NCBI GenBank assembly: GCA_019634895.1
Contig: JAHCAM010000002.1
Span: 62,001 to 126,000, forward strand
Length of the DNA: 64,000 nt
DNA from: Steroidobacteraceae bacterium
Lineage (GTDB): Bacteria > Pseudomonadota > Gammaproteobacteria > Steroidobacterales > Steroidobacteraceae
Direction of reading: 5' to 3'
Position numbers and translations under genes: made by a program. Each line of letters starts with the position of its first letter. The stretch's first letter is position 1. The notes beneath the pieces were generated by a model, which saw only the letters and a program-made list of their open reading frames with translations, was not told the DNA's origin and searched no databases. Shown piece by piece: positions 1 to 11,345 of the stretch.

Positions 1-1126
1 TCACCACGAAACCAGGCTCCAGGGTCCGCGTCAGGCGCAGGTAGGGATGCCCCTCGGGCTTCGGCGACGTGCCGCCCGCGGGCCCGGCCATGAAGCCGCC
101 GGCGTCGTGCACCATGAGCCCGAGCAGGTGGCCGATGCCGTGCGGGAAGAAAACCGACGTGAGGCCGCTTTCCACTGCGGCTTCGGCCGAGCCCTTGACG
201 ATGCCATGCGCGGTCAGCACGCCGGCGATGGCGCGGTGCGCCTCGAGATGGATCTCGCGGTAGTCGACGCCGGGCCGCACCCGGTCCGCCAGCGCCAGCT
301 GCACGGCATCCATCGCGTCGATCAGTTCCTGGAACGTGCCGGCGGCGGCGGCGTAGGTCCGGGTGATGTCGCAGGCATAGCCCGCGTGCTGGGCGCCCGC
401 GTCGATCAGGAAGGCGCGCACGCCGGGCGGCCGCTGCCGGTCCAGCACCTGGTAATGCAGGACGGCGGCATGGCGGTCGAAAGCGATGATGTTGTTGTAG
501 GGCAGCTCCTCCTCGCGGGCCCCGGCCGCGCGGCAATAGGCCAGGTGGACCTCGTATTCCGAGGCGCCGGAACGAAAGGCCGCCTCGGCCGCCCGGTGGG
601 CGCGCACTCCGGCGGCCGAGGCCAGGGCCATGCACTCCAGCTCGTAGGGAGTCTTGGACGCGCGCCCGTAGTCCAGCCGGGCAACGAGCACCGGGGGGTC
701 ATGTTCGCCCAGGCCGTCCGTCGCGGGCCCAGGCTCGCCCAGCACCGCCCAGCGGCCACCTGCGCCCACCCTGCCACGCAATTCCGAGGGGGAGCGGACC
801 ACCTCGAGGTCGAAGGAATCCACCCAGTAGCCCTCCGGCCTTGCCGGGGGCAGGTACCAGTAGTCGTCCGGCTGGCAGAACAGGAGCTTCGGCCGGCCGC
901 CCGGGCGGTAGACCAGGAAGCAGTCCGGGCTCGCATCGGGCAGCCAGGCGCGATACCGGGGGTTGGGGCGAAAGGGGTAGCTGCTGTCGTCCAGATAGTA
1001 GTACCGCAGGGCCCCGGAACCGACGATCAGGCCGTCGAAACCGGCCTCGGCCAGGGCCCGGTCGGCCCGCGCCATCAGCTGGCGCAGGTGGTCGCGGTAC
1101 AAACTCCCGAGATCGGGCCTGGTCAT
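1..1126 (-). CDS. pepQ: Xaa-Pro dipeptidase (prolidase), partial at window edge
   Basis: M24-family metallopeptidase that splits X-Pro dipeptides in the cytoplasm. The first 375 residues are visible and the C-terminus runs off the left edge. Metal-ligand motifs of the pita-bread fold can be read: the first Asp in LIDAG (about residue 242), the second in CDITRT (about 253) and a His in FFPHGIGH (about 329). The GIGHLLGLMVHDAGGFM stretch and the following PYLRLTRTLEPGFVV resemble PepQ more than the PepP-type aminopeptidase found later in this window. The start is the ATG at 1126, which opens into a typical N-terminal domain. It is divergent from the small lipoprotein gene with a 216-base gap. 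Confidence 0.92.
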   Translation of the reverse strand, partial: MTRPDLGSLYRDHLRQLMARADRALAEAGFDGLIVGSGALRYYYLDDSSYPFRPNPRYRAWLPDASPDCFLVYRPGGRPKLLFCQPDDYWYLPPARPEGYWVDSFDLEVVRSPSELRGRVGAGGRWAVLGEPGPATDGLGEHDPPVLVARLDYGRASKTPYELECMALASAAGVRAHRAAEAAFRSGASEYEVHLAYCRAAGAREEELPYNNIIAFDRHAAVLHYQVLDRQRPPGVRAFLIDAGAQHAGYACDITRTYAAAAGTFQELIDAMDAVQLALADRVRPGVDYREIHLEAHRAIAGVLTAHGIVKGSAEAAVESGLTSVFFPHGIGHLLGLMVHDAGGFMAGPAGGTSPKPEGHPYLRLTRTLEPGFVV

Positions 1127-1216
1127 GGGCGCCTCTGGCGTCGAGCCTGCCGGAAAGCGTAGCGGCAGGCGCCCGCGAGCGCCACGGCCGCCGCGACTGT
1201 CGCCAATCTGCGACCT

Positions 1217-1244
1217 TTGCTAGGCCCGGCAATCCCGCTAGAAT
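1217..1244 (+). promoter_or_regulatory. Likely sigma70 promoter of the small lipoprotein gene
   Basis: TTGCTA, 16 bases, then TAGAAT. Transcription would start near 1251 and leave a 5' leader of about 90 bases before the ATG at 1343. The rest of the 1127-1342 gap shows no gene. Called by eye from consensus only. Confidence 0.5.
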
Positions 1245-1342
1245 TTGACGACGCGCGAAGGCATCGGCGCTGGTTCTTCCGGTGTTTTTGCCGCGGACCC
1301 GACCTTATCCTTTCTCTCTGAACGAACCTGGGGTATCTGACG

Positions 1343-1573
1343 ATGAATGCAAAGATTCTGGGCGCCGTTGCGGTTGCCTTTGTGCTGGGCGCCTGCGGTG
1401 CCAAGCAGGAAGCAGCCACTGTCGAGGAGGCCGCTGCGCCGGCCGCTGAGGAAGTGGCTCCTGCGGTCGACGCGGCCGCGACCGATGCGGCTGCCGCGGC
1501 CGATGCCGCTGCTGCCGATGCCGCAGCACCGGCTGCCGAAGCTCCGGCTGAAGAAGCCGCGCCGGCGCAGTAA
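1343..1573 (+). CDS. Small alanine/acid-rich lipoprotein
   Basis: A 76-residue protein of unknown function. The N-terminus is a lipoprotein signal: a positive start, a hydrophobic stretch and a lipobox LGAC with the modified Cys near residue 18. The mature part is low-complexity, almost only Ala, Glu, Asp and Pro, with repeated DAAA-type units, so it is acidic and probably extended in the periplasm. It has its own apparent promoter (1217-1244) and intrinsic terminator (1598-1649), which suggests a well-expressed single-gene unit. The composition recalls small envelope lipoproteins generally, but I do not recognise a family. The ribosome-binding site is weak. Confidence 0.75.
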   Translation: MNAKILGAVAVAFVLGACGAKQEAATVEEAAAPAAEEVAPAVDAAATDAAAAADAAAADAAAPAAEAPAEEAAPAQ

Positions 1574-1597
1574 ACTTCCACTGCACAGGGCCAGACC

Positions 1598-1649
1598 GGC
1601 CGGGCGGACGGCGCGGAGACCCCGCGACGCTCGCCCGGCCGTTTTCTTT
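1598..1649 (+). terminator. Intrinsic terminator after the small lipoprotein gene
   Basis: A perfect 9-bp stem, GGCCGGGCG (1598-1606) with CGCCCGGCC (1632-1640), extendable by one C-G pair. The loop holds a smaller GC hairpin. A T-rich run, GTTTTCTTT, follows. Confidence 0.8.
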
Positions 1650-1662
1650 CCGGGGCACCAGC

Positions 1663-2187
1663 ATGCCGATCACGATCCGCGAAGCGCAGGCATCCCGGTC
1701 GGACCGCGACTGGATCGAGGACGCCTACGGCGAGTACCTCGCTGATCTTTCCGGCGACCGTACCGGCGTCTATCCGTCGCTGCAGGTCACCGGGCAGGGC
1801 GTGACGGAAATCATCCAGGGCTGGTTCCACGACGACCGCACCACTGCGTTCATCATCCTGCGCGAGAACCATCCCGTCGGCTTCGCGGTCGTGCAGCGCA
1901 CGCCGCCGCCGCCGGGCGATGCGCGCCGCCACTTCCGGCTGAGCGAGTTCTTCATCCGCAAGCCCTACCGCAGCCGCGGCGCCGGACGCGAGGCGGCCAT
2001 GCTGCTGTTCTCCCGCTATGCGGGCGAGTGGACGATCTCGGAGCAGGCGCGCAATGCCGGCGCGATCCGCTTCTGGCGCCGCGTGGTCTCCGAGTTCACC
2101 AACGGCCAGTTCCGCGAGCACCGCGGCCAGGGCGAGATCGCCCACCTGTTCACCAGCGGCGGGCCGGCGGCGGCCGGCGCGCGCTGA
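1663..2187 (+). CDS. GNAT-family N-acetyltransferase
   Basis: A 174-residue protein with the acyl-CoA N-acyltransferase fold. The stretch 'HPVGFAVVQR' looks like strand 4. It is followed by 'LSEFFIRKPYRSRGAGREAA', which matches the R/Q-x-x-G-x-G/A acetyl-CoA loop and its helix. The C-terminal 'NAGAIRFWRRVV' is the usual last helix of GNAT proteins. The substrate cannot be told. It begins 14 bases after the terminator of the lipoprotein gene, so it is either separately transcribed or read through. Its 3' end is convergent with the copper chaperone gene. Confidence 0.88.
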   Translation: MPITIREAQASRSDRDWIEDAYGEYLADLSGDRTGVYPSLQVTGQGVTEIIQGWFHDDRTTAFIILRENHPVGFAVVQRTPPPPGDARRHFRLSEFFIRKPYRSRGAGREAAMLLFSRYAGEWTISEQARNAGAIRFWRRVVSEFTNGQFREHRGQGEIAHLFTSGGPAAAGAR

Positions 2188-2205
2188 GGCGCAGCGCGGC
2201 GAAAC

Positions 2206-2627
2206 TCAGTTCCTGCGCGTGGTGACGCGCACCTTCACGGGCCCCGCCACCTCGAACAGCAGTGTCAGCTCGAACACCTGCCCCTCCCTGAGCGGGCCCT
2301 GGAGCCCCATCAGCATCACGTGCAGCCCGCCGGGCGCGAACTCGAGCTTCTCGCCCGGCGCGACGTGCAGCACCGAGACCTCGCGCATGCGCGCCATGCC
2401 CTCGACGATCTCGGTGCGGTGAACCTCGGCGGAAGCCGCGACCGGAGTGCTGAGCTTCAGCAGCCGGTCCGACTTGCCGCTGCCGTTCTGCAGCCTGAAG
2501 TACACCGCACCCATGGAAACGCCGGGCGGCGTCGTGCGCGCCCAGGCATCGGTCACCGTCAGCCTGTCCGCCAGCGCCGGCGCCGCGACCAGCATCGCGA
2601 GCGAAACCAGCAGGCCCTGCCCGATCC

Positions 2628-2631
<4 letters not shown>
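2206..2631 (-). CDS. Periplasmic copper chaperone PCu(A)C
   Basis: A 141-residue secreted protein of the PCu(A)C/DUF461 family, which carries Cu(I) to the CuA or CuB centre of haem-copper oxidases. Residues 1-21 form a Sec signal peptide ending in ALA. The family Cu(I) site of spaced His and Met is present: [13 protein letters not shown], then [10 protein letters not shown]. The ATG overlaps the uvrA stop by two bases, so it is probably translated from the uvrA transcript. No CuA-type oxidase gene lies in this window; the cbb3 genes at 24.9-28.0 kb are the only oxidase seen here. Confidence 0.92.
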
Positions 2632-5471
<2,840 letters not shown>

Positions 5472-5483
5472 CGGGCAGCCTGC

Positions 5484-5514
5484 TAGAATAGCCCGCCCGT
5501 TCCGGGCACCGCAA
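5484..5514. promoter_or_regulatory. Overlapping divergent promoter elements, uvrA / MFS transporter
   Basis: On the minus strand TTGCGG (5514-5509), 18 bases, then TATTCT (5490-5485) points toward uvrA. The same bases read on the plus strand give TAGAAT (5484-5489) toward the transporter, with no convincing -35. The two -10 elements overlap, so the two directions may compete for polymerase. Consensus match by eye. Confidence 0.4.
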
Positions 5515-5527
5515 AGGGATTCCACCG

Positions 5528-6700
5528 TTGCCGCAGAATGGCGCGGCGCTGTCTTCCGCCGAGCGCCGCGTGCTGCTGCCGCTTGCGGCGATCTACGCGA
5601 CGCGCCTGTTCGGCCTGTTCCTGCTGCTGCCGGTATTGGCGCTGCACGTGGGCGGATTGCCGGGCGGCACGCCGCTCCTCGCCGGCCTTGCGGTCGGCGC
5701 CTATGGCATGGCGCAGGCGGTCATGCAGATTCCCTTCGGCGCCTGGTCGGACCGCTTCGGACGCAGGCCGCTGATCGTCGCGGGGCTGTCGCTGCACATC
5801 GCGGGTTCCGCGATCGGCTGGCTCGCGGGCAGCGCCTGGGCGGTGGTCGCTGCGCGCGCGGTTCAGGGCCTGGGCGCGGTGTCCGGCCCGGTCATGGCGC
5901 TGCTCGCCGATCTCACGCGCCCGGCGGTGCGCACGCGGGCGATGACCGTCATCGGCATCAGCATCGGCGCGTCGTTCGTGCTGTCGCTGGTGGCGGGTCC
6001 CTGGCTCGCGGAGCGCATCGGCGTCGGCGGCACGTTCGCGCTGATCGGGCTGCTGGGCGCGGTGGCGATGGCGCTGGTCCTGTTCGCGGTGCCGGAACCG
6101 CCGGCGCGCCGGCCAGTGGCGGGGCCGCGCACGGGGCCGGGTCCCTGGGCGCTGCGGCTGCTGCCGCACTACACGGGCGTCTTCATGCTGCATTTGACGC
6201 TGACCGCGGTCTTCATCGCGGTGCCGTTTGCGCTGCGGGACTGGCACGGCATCCCGACCGGCCGGCACTGGGAGATCTATCTGGCGGTCTTTGCGGCGTC
6301 CCTCGCGCTGACCCTGCCGCTGGTGCTCTGGTCGGAGCGCAGCCGCAGGCCGGAGCGCCTGCTGGCCGTTGCCGGCGCGCTCCTCGTGCTCGCGCTGGCG
6401 CTGCTCGCCTGGCGGTCCATGGACCTGCGCTGGCTGGCCGCGGCGCTCGCAGCCTATTTCGGCGCCTTCAACTTCCTCGAGGCCCGCCTGCCGGCCATGC
6501 TGGCGGAGGCGGCCGGGGAGGCCTCGCGCGGCGCCGCGCTCGGCGTATTTGCGACCTGCCAGTTTGCGGGTGCATTCGCCGGCGGCGTCGCGGGCGGGGC
6601 CATGCTCGGCAGCCCCGCCGGGCTGCCCGGCGTGCTGTTTGCCGCCGGCCTGGCGGCGCTGGCCTGGCTGCCGTTCGCGGTCCGCGCCGAATCGCGTTGA
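5528..6700 (+). CDS. MFS transporter, YajR-like
   Basis: A 390-residue, 12-helix major facilitator. The loop after helix 2 carries the MFS signature [16 protein letters not shown], and helix 4 reads [16 protein letters not shown]. The sequence resembles E. coli YajR along its length, but it stops after helix 12 and lacks YajR's C-terminal cytoplasmic domain. No ATG fits the N-terminus; the best start is TTG at 5528, placing [20 protein letters not shown] at the start of helix 1. The order uvrA-MFS-ssb is also found in Pseudomonas, which supports orthology. The substrate is unknown. Confidence 0.88.
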   Translation: MPQNGAALSSAERRVLLPLAAIYATRLFGLFLLLPVLALHVGGLPGGTPLLAGLAVGAYGMAQAVMQIPFGAWSDRFGRRPLIVAGLSLHIAGSAIGWLAGSAWAVVAARAVQGLGAVSGPVMALLADLTRPAVRTRAMTVIGISIGASFVLSLVAGPWLAERIGVGGTFALIGLLGAVAMALVLFAVPEPPARRPVAGPRTGPGPWALRLLPHYTGVFMLHLTLTAVFIAVPFALRDWHGIPTGRHWEIYLAVFAASLALTLPLVLWSERSRRPERLLAVAGALLVLALALLAWRSMDLRWLAAALAAYFGAFNFLEARLPAMLAEAAGEASRGAALGVFATCQFAGAFAGGVAGGAMLGSPAGLPGVLFAAGLAALAWLPFAVRAESR

Positions 6701-6780
6701 ATCCGCTCGATTGACCATGCGCCGGGCGGCGCGTGGCGACTACAATGGCTCATCCAGAACGAGAACCCCCGGGGGCAGCC

Positions 6781-7233
6781 ATGGCACGCGGCGTCAACAA
6801 GGTCATCCTGATCGGCCACCTGGGGCAGGATCCCCAGCAGCGCGCGATGCCTTCCGGCAAGGCGGTGGTCAACCTGCGCCTCGCGACCACCGACCAGTGG
6901 CGCGACAAGCAGACCGGCGAGAACAAGGAAGCCACGGAGTGGCACAACGTCGTGATGTTCGACCGGCTCGCCGAGATCGCCGCCGAGTACCTGCGCAAGG
7001 GCTCGCAGATCTACGTCGAGGGCCGCATCCGCACGCGCAAGTGGCAGGACAAGGAAGGCCAGGACCGCTACACGACCGAGATCATCGCCAACGAGATGCA
7101 GATGCTGGGCGGCAGGGGCGGCGGCCAGGCGGCTGCCCCCGTGGATCGCGTCGCCGACCGCGCGGCCGACAAGGCGCCGCGCGGCGAGACCGCGGCCACC
7201 GCCGAGTCCTTCGACGACGACATCCCGTTCTAG
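6781..7233 (+). CDS. ssb: Single-stranded DNA-binding protein
   Basis: A 150-residue SSB with an N-terminal OB fold ([15 protein letters not shown], then [14 protein letters not shown] and [17 protein letters not shown]), a disordered Gly/Ala-rich linker and the conserved acidic tip DDDIPF that recruits replication and repair partners. The ATG at 6781 gives the standard start ([11 protein letters not shown]); an upstream in-frame ATG at 6733 would add an atypical 16 residues. It is convergent with cfa, only three bases apart. Confidence 0.97.
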   Translation: MARGVNKVILIGHLGQDPQQRAMPSGKAVVNLRLATTDQWRDKQTGENKEATEWHNVVMFDRLAEIAAEYLRKGSQIYVEGRIRTRKWQDKEGQDRYTTEIIANEMQMLGGRGGGQAAAPVDRVADRAADKAPRGETAATAESFDDDIPF

Positions 7234-7236
7234 CCG

Positions 7237-8394
7237 CTAGCGCGGCGCGCGGTAGCCGCCGCGCACGCCACGCGGCGACAGCACGATCTGCCAGAGCTGC
7301 GAGCGGCCGGAGCGGAAGGTCGCCATCGAGACCGCCAGGTAGTAGCGCCACATGCGCCGGAAGCGCTCGTCGTAGCGCTCGCCGAGCTGTGGCCAGGCCC
7401 GCTCCACGTTCGCGCGCCAGGCCTGCAGCGTGCGGTCGTAGTCGGCCCCGAAGCAGTGCCAGTCCTCGACCTGGAACAGCCCCTCGATCGCCCGGGTGAG
7501 CTGCGCCGCCGAGGGCAGCATCGAGTTCGGGAAGATGTACTTGCCGATCCACGGGTCGATCGACTGCGAACTGCGGTCGCGGCTGATGGTGTGCAGCAGG
7601 AACAGCCCGTCGTCTTCGAGGCACGAGCGCGCGACTTCGAAGAAGCGCCGGTAGTTCTTCACGCCGACGTGCTCGAACATGCCGATGGACAGCACGCGGT
7701 CGAAGCGTCCCGACAGCGCGCGGTAGTCCTGCAGCCGGATCTCGACCGGCAGTCCGCTGCAGATCTCGCGCGCCAGTTCCGCCTGCTGCGCGGAGACGGT
7801 GTCGCCGAATCCCCGCACGCCGTAGCGCTCGGCCGCGAACCGCAGCGCCTCGCCCCAGCCGCAGCCGATGTCGAGCAGCCGCATCCCGGGCCCGAGCATG
7901 AGCTTGCGGCAGCAGAGGTCGAGCTTGTGCTCCTGGGCCTCGTCGAGGTCCGCCGCGTTCGGCCAGTATGCGCAGCTGTAGACGAGGCGCCTGCCGAGCA
8001 TCGCGCGGTACAGGTCGTTGCCGAGGTCGTAATGGCGCCGGCCGATCTCGAAGGCGCGGCGCTTCGGCAGGTTGACGAGGCGCGCGCGCAGCGCGAACCA
8101 GGCGTCGTCCCAGCTGCGCACGCGCTCGTCGAGGCGCGCGGCCAGCACGCGCGTCAGCATGCCGTCGAGGTCGGCGCAGTCCCAGGCGCCGTCCATGTAA
8201 CTTTCGCCGACACCGAGCGAGCCGTGCGCCAGGGCGCGCGCCAGGAAGGACTCGTCGCGCACCCGGATGTCCCAGCGCCGCGCACCATCGAGGCGCACGT
8301 CGGCCGGGTCGAGCATTCGCTGGAGGCGGTCCCTGACGGACTTCACGCTTGCCGGTCCTGCGATGTGACGGAGTTGGCGCCCCGCCCGCGACAT
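7237..8394 (-). CDS. cfa: Cyclopropane-fatty-acyl-phospholipid synthase
   Basis: A 385-residue enzyme that adds a methylene group from S-adenosylmethionine across double bonds of membrane phospholipid acyl chains. It aligns with E. coli Cfa (382 residues) throughout: N-terminal GSLGVGESYMDGAWDC, SAM-binding motif LDIGCGWGEAL, MFEHVGVKNY, and C-terminal DWHCFGADYDRTL. It is divergent from the GGDEF-EAL gene with only 20 bases between starts, so the promoters must lie inside the neighbouring coding regions or the true start is further in. Confidence 0.95.
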   Translation of the reverse strand: MSRAGRQLRHIAGPASVKSVRDRLQRMLDPADVRLDGARRWDIRVRDESFLARALAHGSLGVGESYMDGAWDCADLDGMLTRVLAARLDERVRSWDDAWFALRARLVNLPKRRAFEIGRRHYDLGNDLYRAMLGRRLVYSCAYWPNAADLDEAQEHKLDLCCRKLMLGPGMRLLDIGCGWGEALRFAAERYGVRGFGDTVSAQQAELAREICSGLPVEIRLQDYRALSGRFDRVLSIGMFEHVGVKNYRRFFEVARSCLEDDGLFLLHTISRDRSSQSIDPWIGKYIFPNSMLPSAAQLTRAIEGLFQVEDWHCFGADYDRTLQAWRANVERAWPQLGERYDERFRRMWRYYLAVSMATFRSGRSQLWQIVLSPRGVRGGYRAPR

Positions 8395-8414
8395 AATAAG
8401 TCACGATCGGGCCG

Positions 8415-11261
8415 ATGAACGGGACCCAGCCACCCGCAGCGAGGCTGCGCGCAGCCGTGGCGCAATGGTTTGACCAGCCATCGGGCTGGTATGTGCTGCT
8501 GGCCGCCGGTCTTGCCGCCGCAGCGATGCTTGCCGGGCAGGTCCCGGGTGCGACGCGATACGGCTTTTCCCCGGTCCTCGCCACGGCCTCCACCACCCTG
8601 GCTGCCATCGCCGCCGCCTGGTGGGCAGGCCGCCTGGAGGGCGTCTCCGCGCCGCGGCGTCTTGCCTGGCGCTGGCTCGGCGTCGCGCTCCTGGTCCAGA
8701 TCGTCGGCACGCTGGCCATTGCCACACTGGAATCGCCCGGTGCCTGGCCCCTGCATTCGTGGGCTGCGGCGCCGAAGTTCCTGTTCTTCCCCTGTGCCGC
8801 CGCGGCCGCCACCGCGATGCTGCTGTCAACGCGGCGCCAGCCGTTCGGCGCGCCGTTCTGGCTGGAGGCGCTGCTGGTCGCGCTGTGCATCGGCGCGGTG
8901 CTGTGGCTCGCGCTGCCGCGCGACCTGACGCCCTTCCCGATGCCGACGGCGATGCCGTCCGTCCTTGCGGCCTGGGCCGTGACGCTCGACGCCGCCGTGC
9001 TGGTGCTGGCGGCAGCGCTGCTGCTGCGCCGGTCGGACTGGCGGGGCTGGCCGGGGGTCGTGCTGTTCGCGCTCGGCCTCGTCATGTTGAGCGGCTCGCG
9101 CCTGATGGAGGCGATCACGGTCGCGGGTCATGGCACGCCGGCACCCGTGTGTCCGCCATACCTGCTGGCGCTGGTCGCATTCGCGCTGGCAGCGCACTTC
9201 GAATACCTGCGCACCGTGCGGCAGGCGCCGCCGATGGACGCCGCGGAACGCGGCTCGCCGCTCGCGGCGCTGCTGCCCTATGCAGCGCTGATGCTGGCGG
9301 GCATCACGCTGCTGTCGCTGCACACCGGCAGCCGCGACGAGCCCGCCCACGTGATCGCATGGGTGGTCTGCATCGCGGCGGGCCTGCTGTTCGCCCGCCA
9401 GGCGCTCTCGGCCGCGCGCGCCATCGCGGTGCAGACCGGGCTCGCCCGGCGTTCGGCGGAAGCGCGTTTCGCGGCGCTGATCCGCAACACCGCCGACGTC
9501 ATCGCGGTGGTCGACGCACAGGGATCCTTCAGCTACCTGACGCCGACCGCCGAGCGGATCTTCGGCCAGCCGCCGCAGGAACTGATCGGGCGCAAGCTCG
9601 CCGCGCTCGTGGCCCTCGAGGACCGTGCGCGGCTGCGCGAGTTCTTCGCGCGCGACCTGGCGCTGCCGGGCGCAGCGGCGCACGTCGAGGCGCGCATCCC
9701 GCGCGGCGACGAGAAGCACCGCATCGTCGAGATCCATGCGTCCAACATGCTGCAGGAGCCCGCCATCGGCGGCTTCCTGCTGAACCTGCGCGACCACACC
9801 GACCGCAAGGGCATGGAGGAGCAGCTCAAGCGCCTGGCCCTGCACGATCCGCTGACGCTGCTGGCCAACCGCTCGCTGTTCCGTGACCGCCTCGAGCACG
9901 CGGTCGCGGTGGCCCGGCGCAACGGGCGCGGCGTCGCCGTCCTGTTCGTGGACCTCGACAACTTCAAGCAGGTCAACGATTCCCACGGCCACGCGACCGG
10001 CGACCGCGTGCTGCACCGCAGCGCCCAGCGCCTGGTCAAGGCGACGCGCAACGGCGACACCGTCGCGCGCTTCGGCGGTGACGAGTTCGCCGTGCTGCTG
10101 GAGAATCTCACCGGCAAGGACCAGGTCATCGAGATCGCGGCGCGCATCGTCGAGGCACTGCAGGGCCCGCTGGAACTCACCGGCAACGACACGCGCGTGG
10201 GCGCAAGCGTGGGCGTCGCCTTCGCCGGGCCGGACGACAGCGTCGAGGAGCTGCTGCGCAACGCGGACGTGGCGATGTACGCCTCCAAGGCGCGCGGCAA
10301 GGGCTGCTACACGGTCCACGAGCCGGCGATGAACCGGGCCGCCAGCGAGCGGCAGGAAATGGAGGCCGAGATCGCGCGGGGTCTGGAGCAACGGCAGTTC
10401 CTGATCCACTACCTGCCGACCGTCGACCTGCGCTCGGGATACCTGCTGGGCGTCGAGGCGCTGCTGCGCTGGCAGCATCCGGCGCGCGGCCTGATCGGCC
10501 CGATGGAGTTCCTGCCCGTGGCGGAACGCTCGGGCCAGATCGTCACGCTGGGCCGCTGGGTGCTGGCGCAGGCCTGCCGCGAAGTGCGGGTGTGGCAGGC
10601 GCGCCTGCCCGAGGGCCGGCAGGTGCGCGTCTCTGTCAACGTGTCGGCCGTACAGCTGGCGCAGTCGGACATCTGCGCCGACGTCGAGAACGCGCTGCGC
10701 ATCTCCTCGCTCGACGCGGGCAACCTGGCCATCGAGCTCAAGGAAAGCGTGCTGATGCAGAACGGCGAGGACGCGCTGGCGACGCTCAACCAGCTCAGGA
10801 AGCTCGGCGTGCGCATCGCGATCGACGACTTCGGCACCGGCCTGTCGTCGCTCTCCTACCTGCACCGCTTCCCGATCGACATCCTGAAGATCGACCGCTC
10901 GTTCGTCGAGCAGCTCGACCGCATCGAGGACGGCGCCGGCCTCGCGCGCGCGATCATCACGCTGGGCGAGACGCTGGGCCTCGAGGTGGTCGCCGAGGGC
11001 ATCGAGTCGGAACAGCAGCAGTCCAGGCTGGTCGAACTCGGCTGCGTCGCCGGCCAGGGCTACTACTATTCGCGGCCCGCGATGCTGCACGATCTCGAGG
11101 ACTCGGTGCACATGCTGCGCCGCCGCACCATGGCCGACACGCTGCCGCAGGGCACCCGCTTCACCGCGACCGGCCGATTCGTCGTCGGCGACCTGCATCC
11201 CATGGACCTGTCGTTCGCCTCCACCGGCACCTCGGGCCCCCGGCGGATCGAGAAAGAATAA
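8415..11261 (+). CDS. Membrane PAS-GGDEF-EAL protein (cyclic-di-GMP turnover)
   Basis: A 948-residue signalling protein. Residues 1 to about 340 hold roughly nine hydrophobic segments forming a membrane sensor I cannot assign. A PAS domain follows (about 350-465, NTADVIAVVDAQGSFSYLTP). The diguanylate cyclase domain has an intact GGDEF at 554-558 and the inhibitory RxxD site (RNGD) five residues before it. The phosphodiesterase domain has EAL at 681-683 and later motifs SVNVSA, DDFGTG, LKIDRSF and AEGIE. The usual Gln of YQP is Leu (HYLPTV). Both activities look possible. It ends shortly before miaB. Confidence 0.93.
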   Translation: MNGTQPPAARLRAAVAQWFDQPSGWYVLLAAGLAAAAMLAGQVPGATRYGFSPVLATASTTLAAIAAAWWAGRLEGVSAPRRLAWRWLGVALLVQIVGTLAIATLESPGAWPLHSWAAAPKFLFFPCAAAAATAMLLSTRRQPFGAPFWLEALLVALCIGAVLWLALPRDLTPFPMPTAMPSVLAAWAVTLDAAVLVLAAALLLRRSDWRGWPGVVLFALGLVMLSGSRLMEAITVAGHGTPAPVCPPYLLALVAFALAAHFEYLRTVRQAPPMDAAERGSPLAALLPYAALMLAGITLLSLHTGSRDEPAHVIAWVVCIAAGLLFARQALSAARAIAVQTGLARRSAEARFAALIRNTADVIAVVDAQGSFSYLTPTAERIFGQPPQELIGRKLAALVALEDRARLREFFARDLALPGAAAHVEARIPRGDEKHRIVEIHASNMLQEPAIGGFLLNLRDHTDRKGMEEQLKRLALHDPLTLLANRSLFRDRLEHAVAVARRNGRGVAVLFVDLDNFKQVNDSHGHATGDRVLHRSAQRLVKATRNGDTVARFGGDEFAVLLENLTGKDQVIEIAARIVEALQGPLELTGNDTRVGASVGVAFAGPDDSVEELLRNADVAMYASKARGKGCYTVHEPAMNRAASERQEMEAEIARGLEQRQFLIHYLPTVDLRSGYLLGVEALLRWQHPARGLIGPMEFLPVAERSGQIVTLGRWVLAQACREVRVWQARLPEGRQVRVSVNVSAVQLAQSDICADVENALRISSLDAGNLAIELKESVLMQNGEDALATLNQLRKLGVRIAIDDFGTGLSSLSYLHRFPIDILKIDRSFVEQLDRIEDGAGLARAIITLGETLGLEVVAEGIESEQQQSRLVELGCVAGQGYYYSRPAMLHDLEDSVHMLRRRTMADTLPQGTRFTATGRFVVGDLHPMDLSFASTGTSGPRRIEKE

Positions 11262-11345
11262 TAAAATCAATCGGTTAAGGCGTGAGCCGCGGAAAACTGG
11301 TACCCTAGGCGCCCGTTTCCCCGACGCGAGGCCCGACCGCGGGAC

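Noticed and set aside
5472..5525. 18-residue N-terminal extension of UvrA
   Set aside because: The frame is open, but the conserved protein starts at the ATG at 5471 and the extension would run through the promoter region.
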